From Candidatus Agathobaculum merdigallinarum (GTDB lineage Bacteria; Bacillota; Clostridia; Oscillospirales; Butyricicoccaceae): a stretch of DNA of 5,580 bases. Of this stretch, positions 5,506 through 5,580 are shown in pieces; positions within the stretch are counted from its first letter, which is position 1, and every line of letters starts with the position of its first letter. The DNA lies in the NCBI GenBank assembly GCA_019115425.1, contig DXDO01000110.1, positions 1 through 5,580 on the forward strand, in the 5' to 3' direction. Under the pieces are notes generated by a model that worked only from the letters and a program-made list of their open reading frames with translations, was not told the DNA's origin and did not search any database. The position numbers and the translations under genes are program-made.

Positions 5506-5545
5506 AAAAGAATACGTCCCGCATCAGTTTACGATGCAGGACGCA
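5506..5545 (-). terminator. Leader hairpin with U-rich tract before the TM1266-like gene: terminator of an upstream gene or attenuator
   Basis: On the minus strand 5533-5545 pairs with 5513-5525 in a 13-bp stem with a 7-nt loop. Two positions are G-U pairs, and these become mismatches in a plus-strand transcript, so the structure favours minus-strand RNA. TTCTTTT follows directly. The ribosome binding site of the next gene starts 2 nt after the tract, leaving no room for a promoter in between. It is therefore either a leaky terminator inside a longer operon or a leader attenuator of a promoter beyond the window. Confidence 0.6.
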
Positions 5546-5561
5546 AAATGAACAAATTTTG
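5544..5561. promoter_or_regulatory. AT-rich inverted repeat, possible operator
   Basis: CAAAAT (5544-5549) and ATTTTG (5556-5561) are exact reverse complements separated by 6 bp. The dyad sits just upstream of the leader hairpin and overlaps its outer two bases. Short AT-rich dyads arise by chance fairly often, so this is only a candidate regulator site for the operon. Confidence 0.22.
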
Positions 5562-5580
5562 GCTCTTTCATCGCAGATCA

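Noticed and set aside
5489..5524. ATG at 5524 as start of the TM1266-like protein (12 extra residues)
   Set aside because: It lies in the leader hairpin, has no ribosome binding site, and family members usually begin close to the ENRIAILGI strand.

Overview
The window comes from a moderately GC-rich, anaerobic, probably spore-forming Firmicute. I infer Clostridia, most likely the Oscillospiraceae/Ruminococcaceae, from three things: strong GGAGG-type ribosome binding sites, an [FeFe]-hydrogenase-associated TM1266-family protein, and a cysteine-rich conserved clostridial protein. No finer placement is possible from the sequence alone. Every gene I can support lies on the minus strand, so transcription runs from high to low coordinates. 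No RNA gene, insertion sequence, phage remnant or CRISPR array was seen.

Right-hand block (about 2886-5580): a tight four-gene operon. A short leader with a hairpin and U-rich tract precedes a 79-aa TM1266-type 'iron-only hydrogenase system regulator'. It is followed without a gap by an ABC importer: a lipoprotein substrate-binding protein, a permease that overlaps it by 26 bp, and a very compact ATPase that overlaps the permease by 4 bp (ATGA). A UUCG-loop intrinsic terminator closes the operon. The architecture predicts co-expression of a small-molecule uptake system with a protein tied to hydrogenase maturation. The substrate is unknown.

Middle block (about 518-2866): a 400-aa SAM-dependent methyltransferase (PF13679-like) with an uncharacterised N-terminal half. 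A 66-bp spacer carrying a 17-bp palindrome follows, then a 315-aa protein with 28 cysteines and a Cys/Gly/Asn tail. A perfect 16-bp-stem hairpin ends this block.

Left-hand block (1-453): the start of a protein with one N-terminal transmembrane helix, cut by the window edge. It has two well-formed translation starts, one before and one after the membrane helix.

The longest gene-free stretches are 454-594 and 2812-2917. They hold terminators and leader or promoter sequence and nothing else that I can see. The best candidate for an under-described system is the TM1266-ABC importer operon, followed by the cysteine-rich protein.
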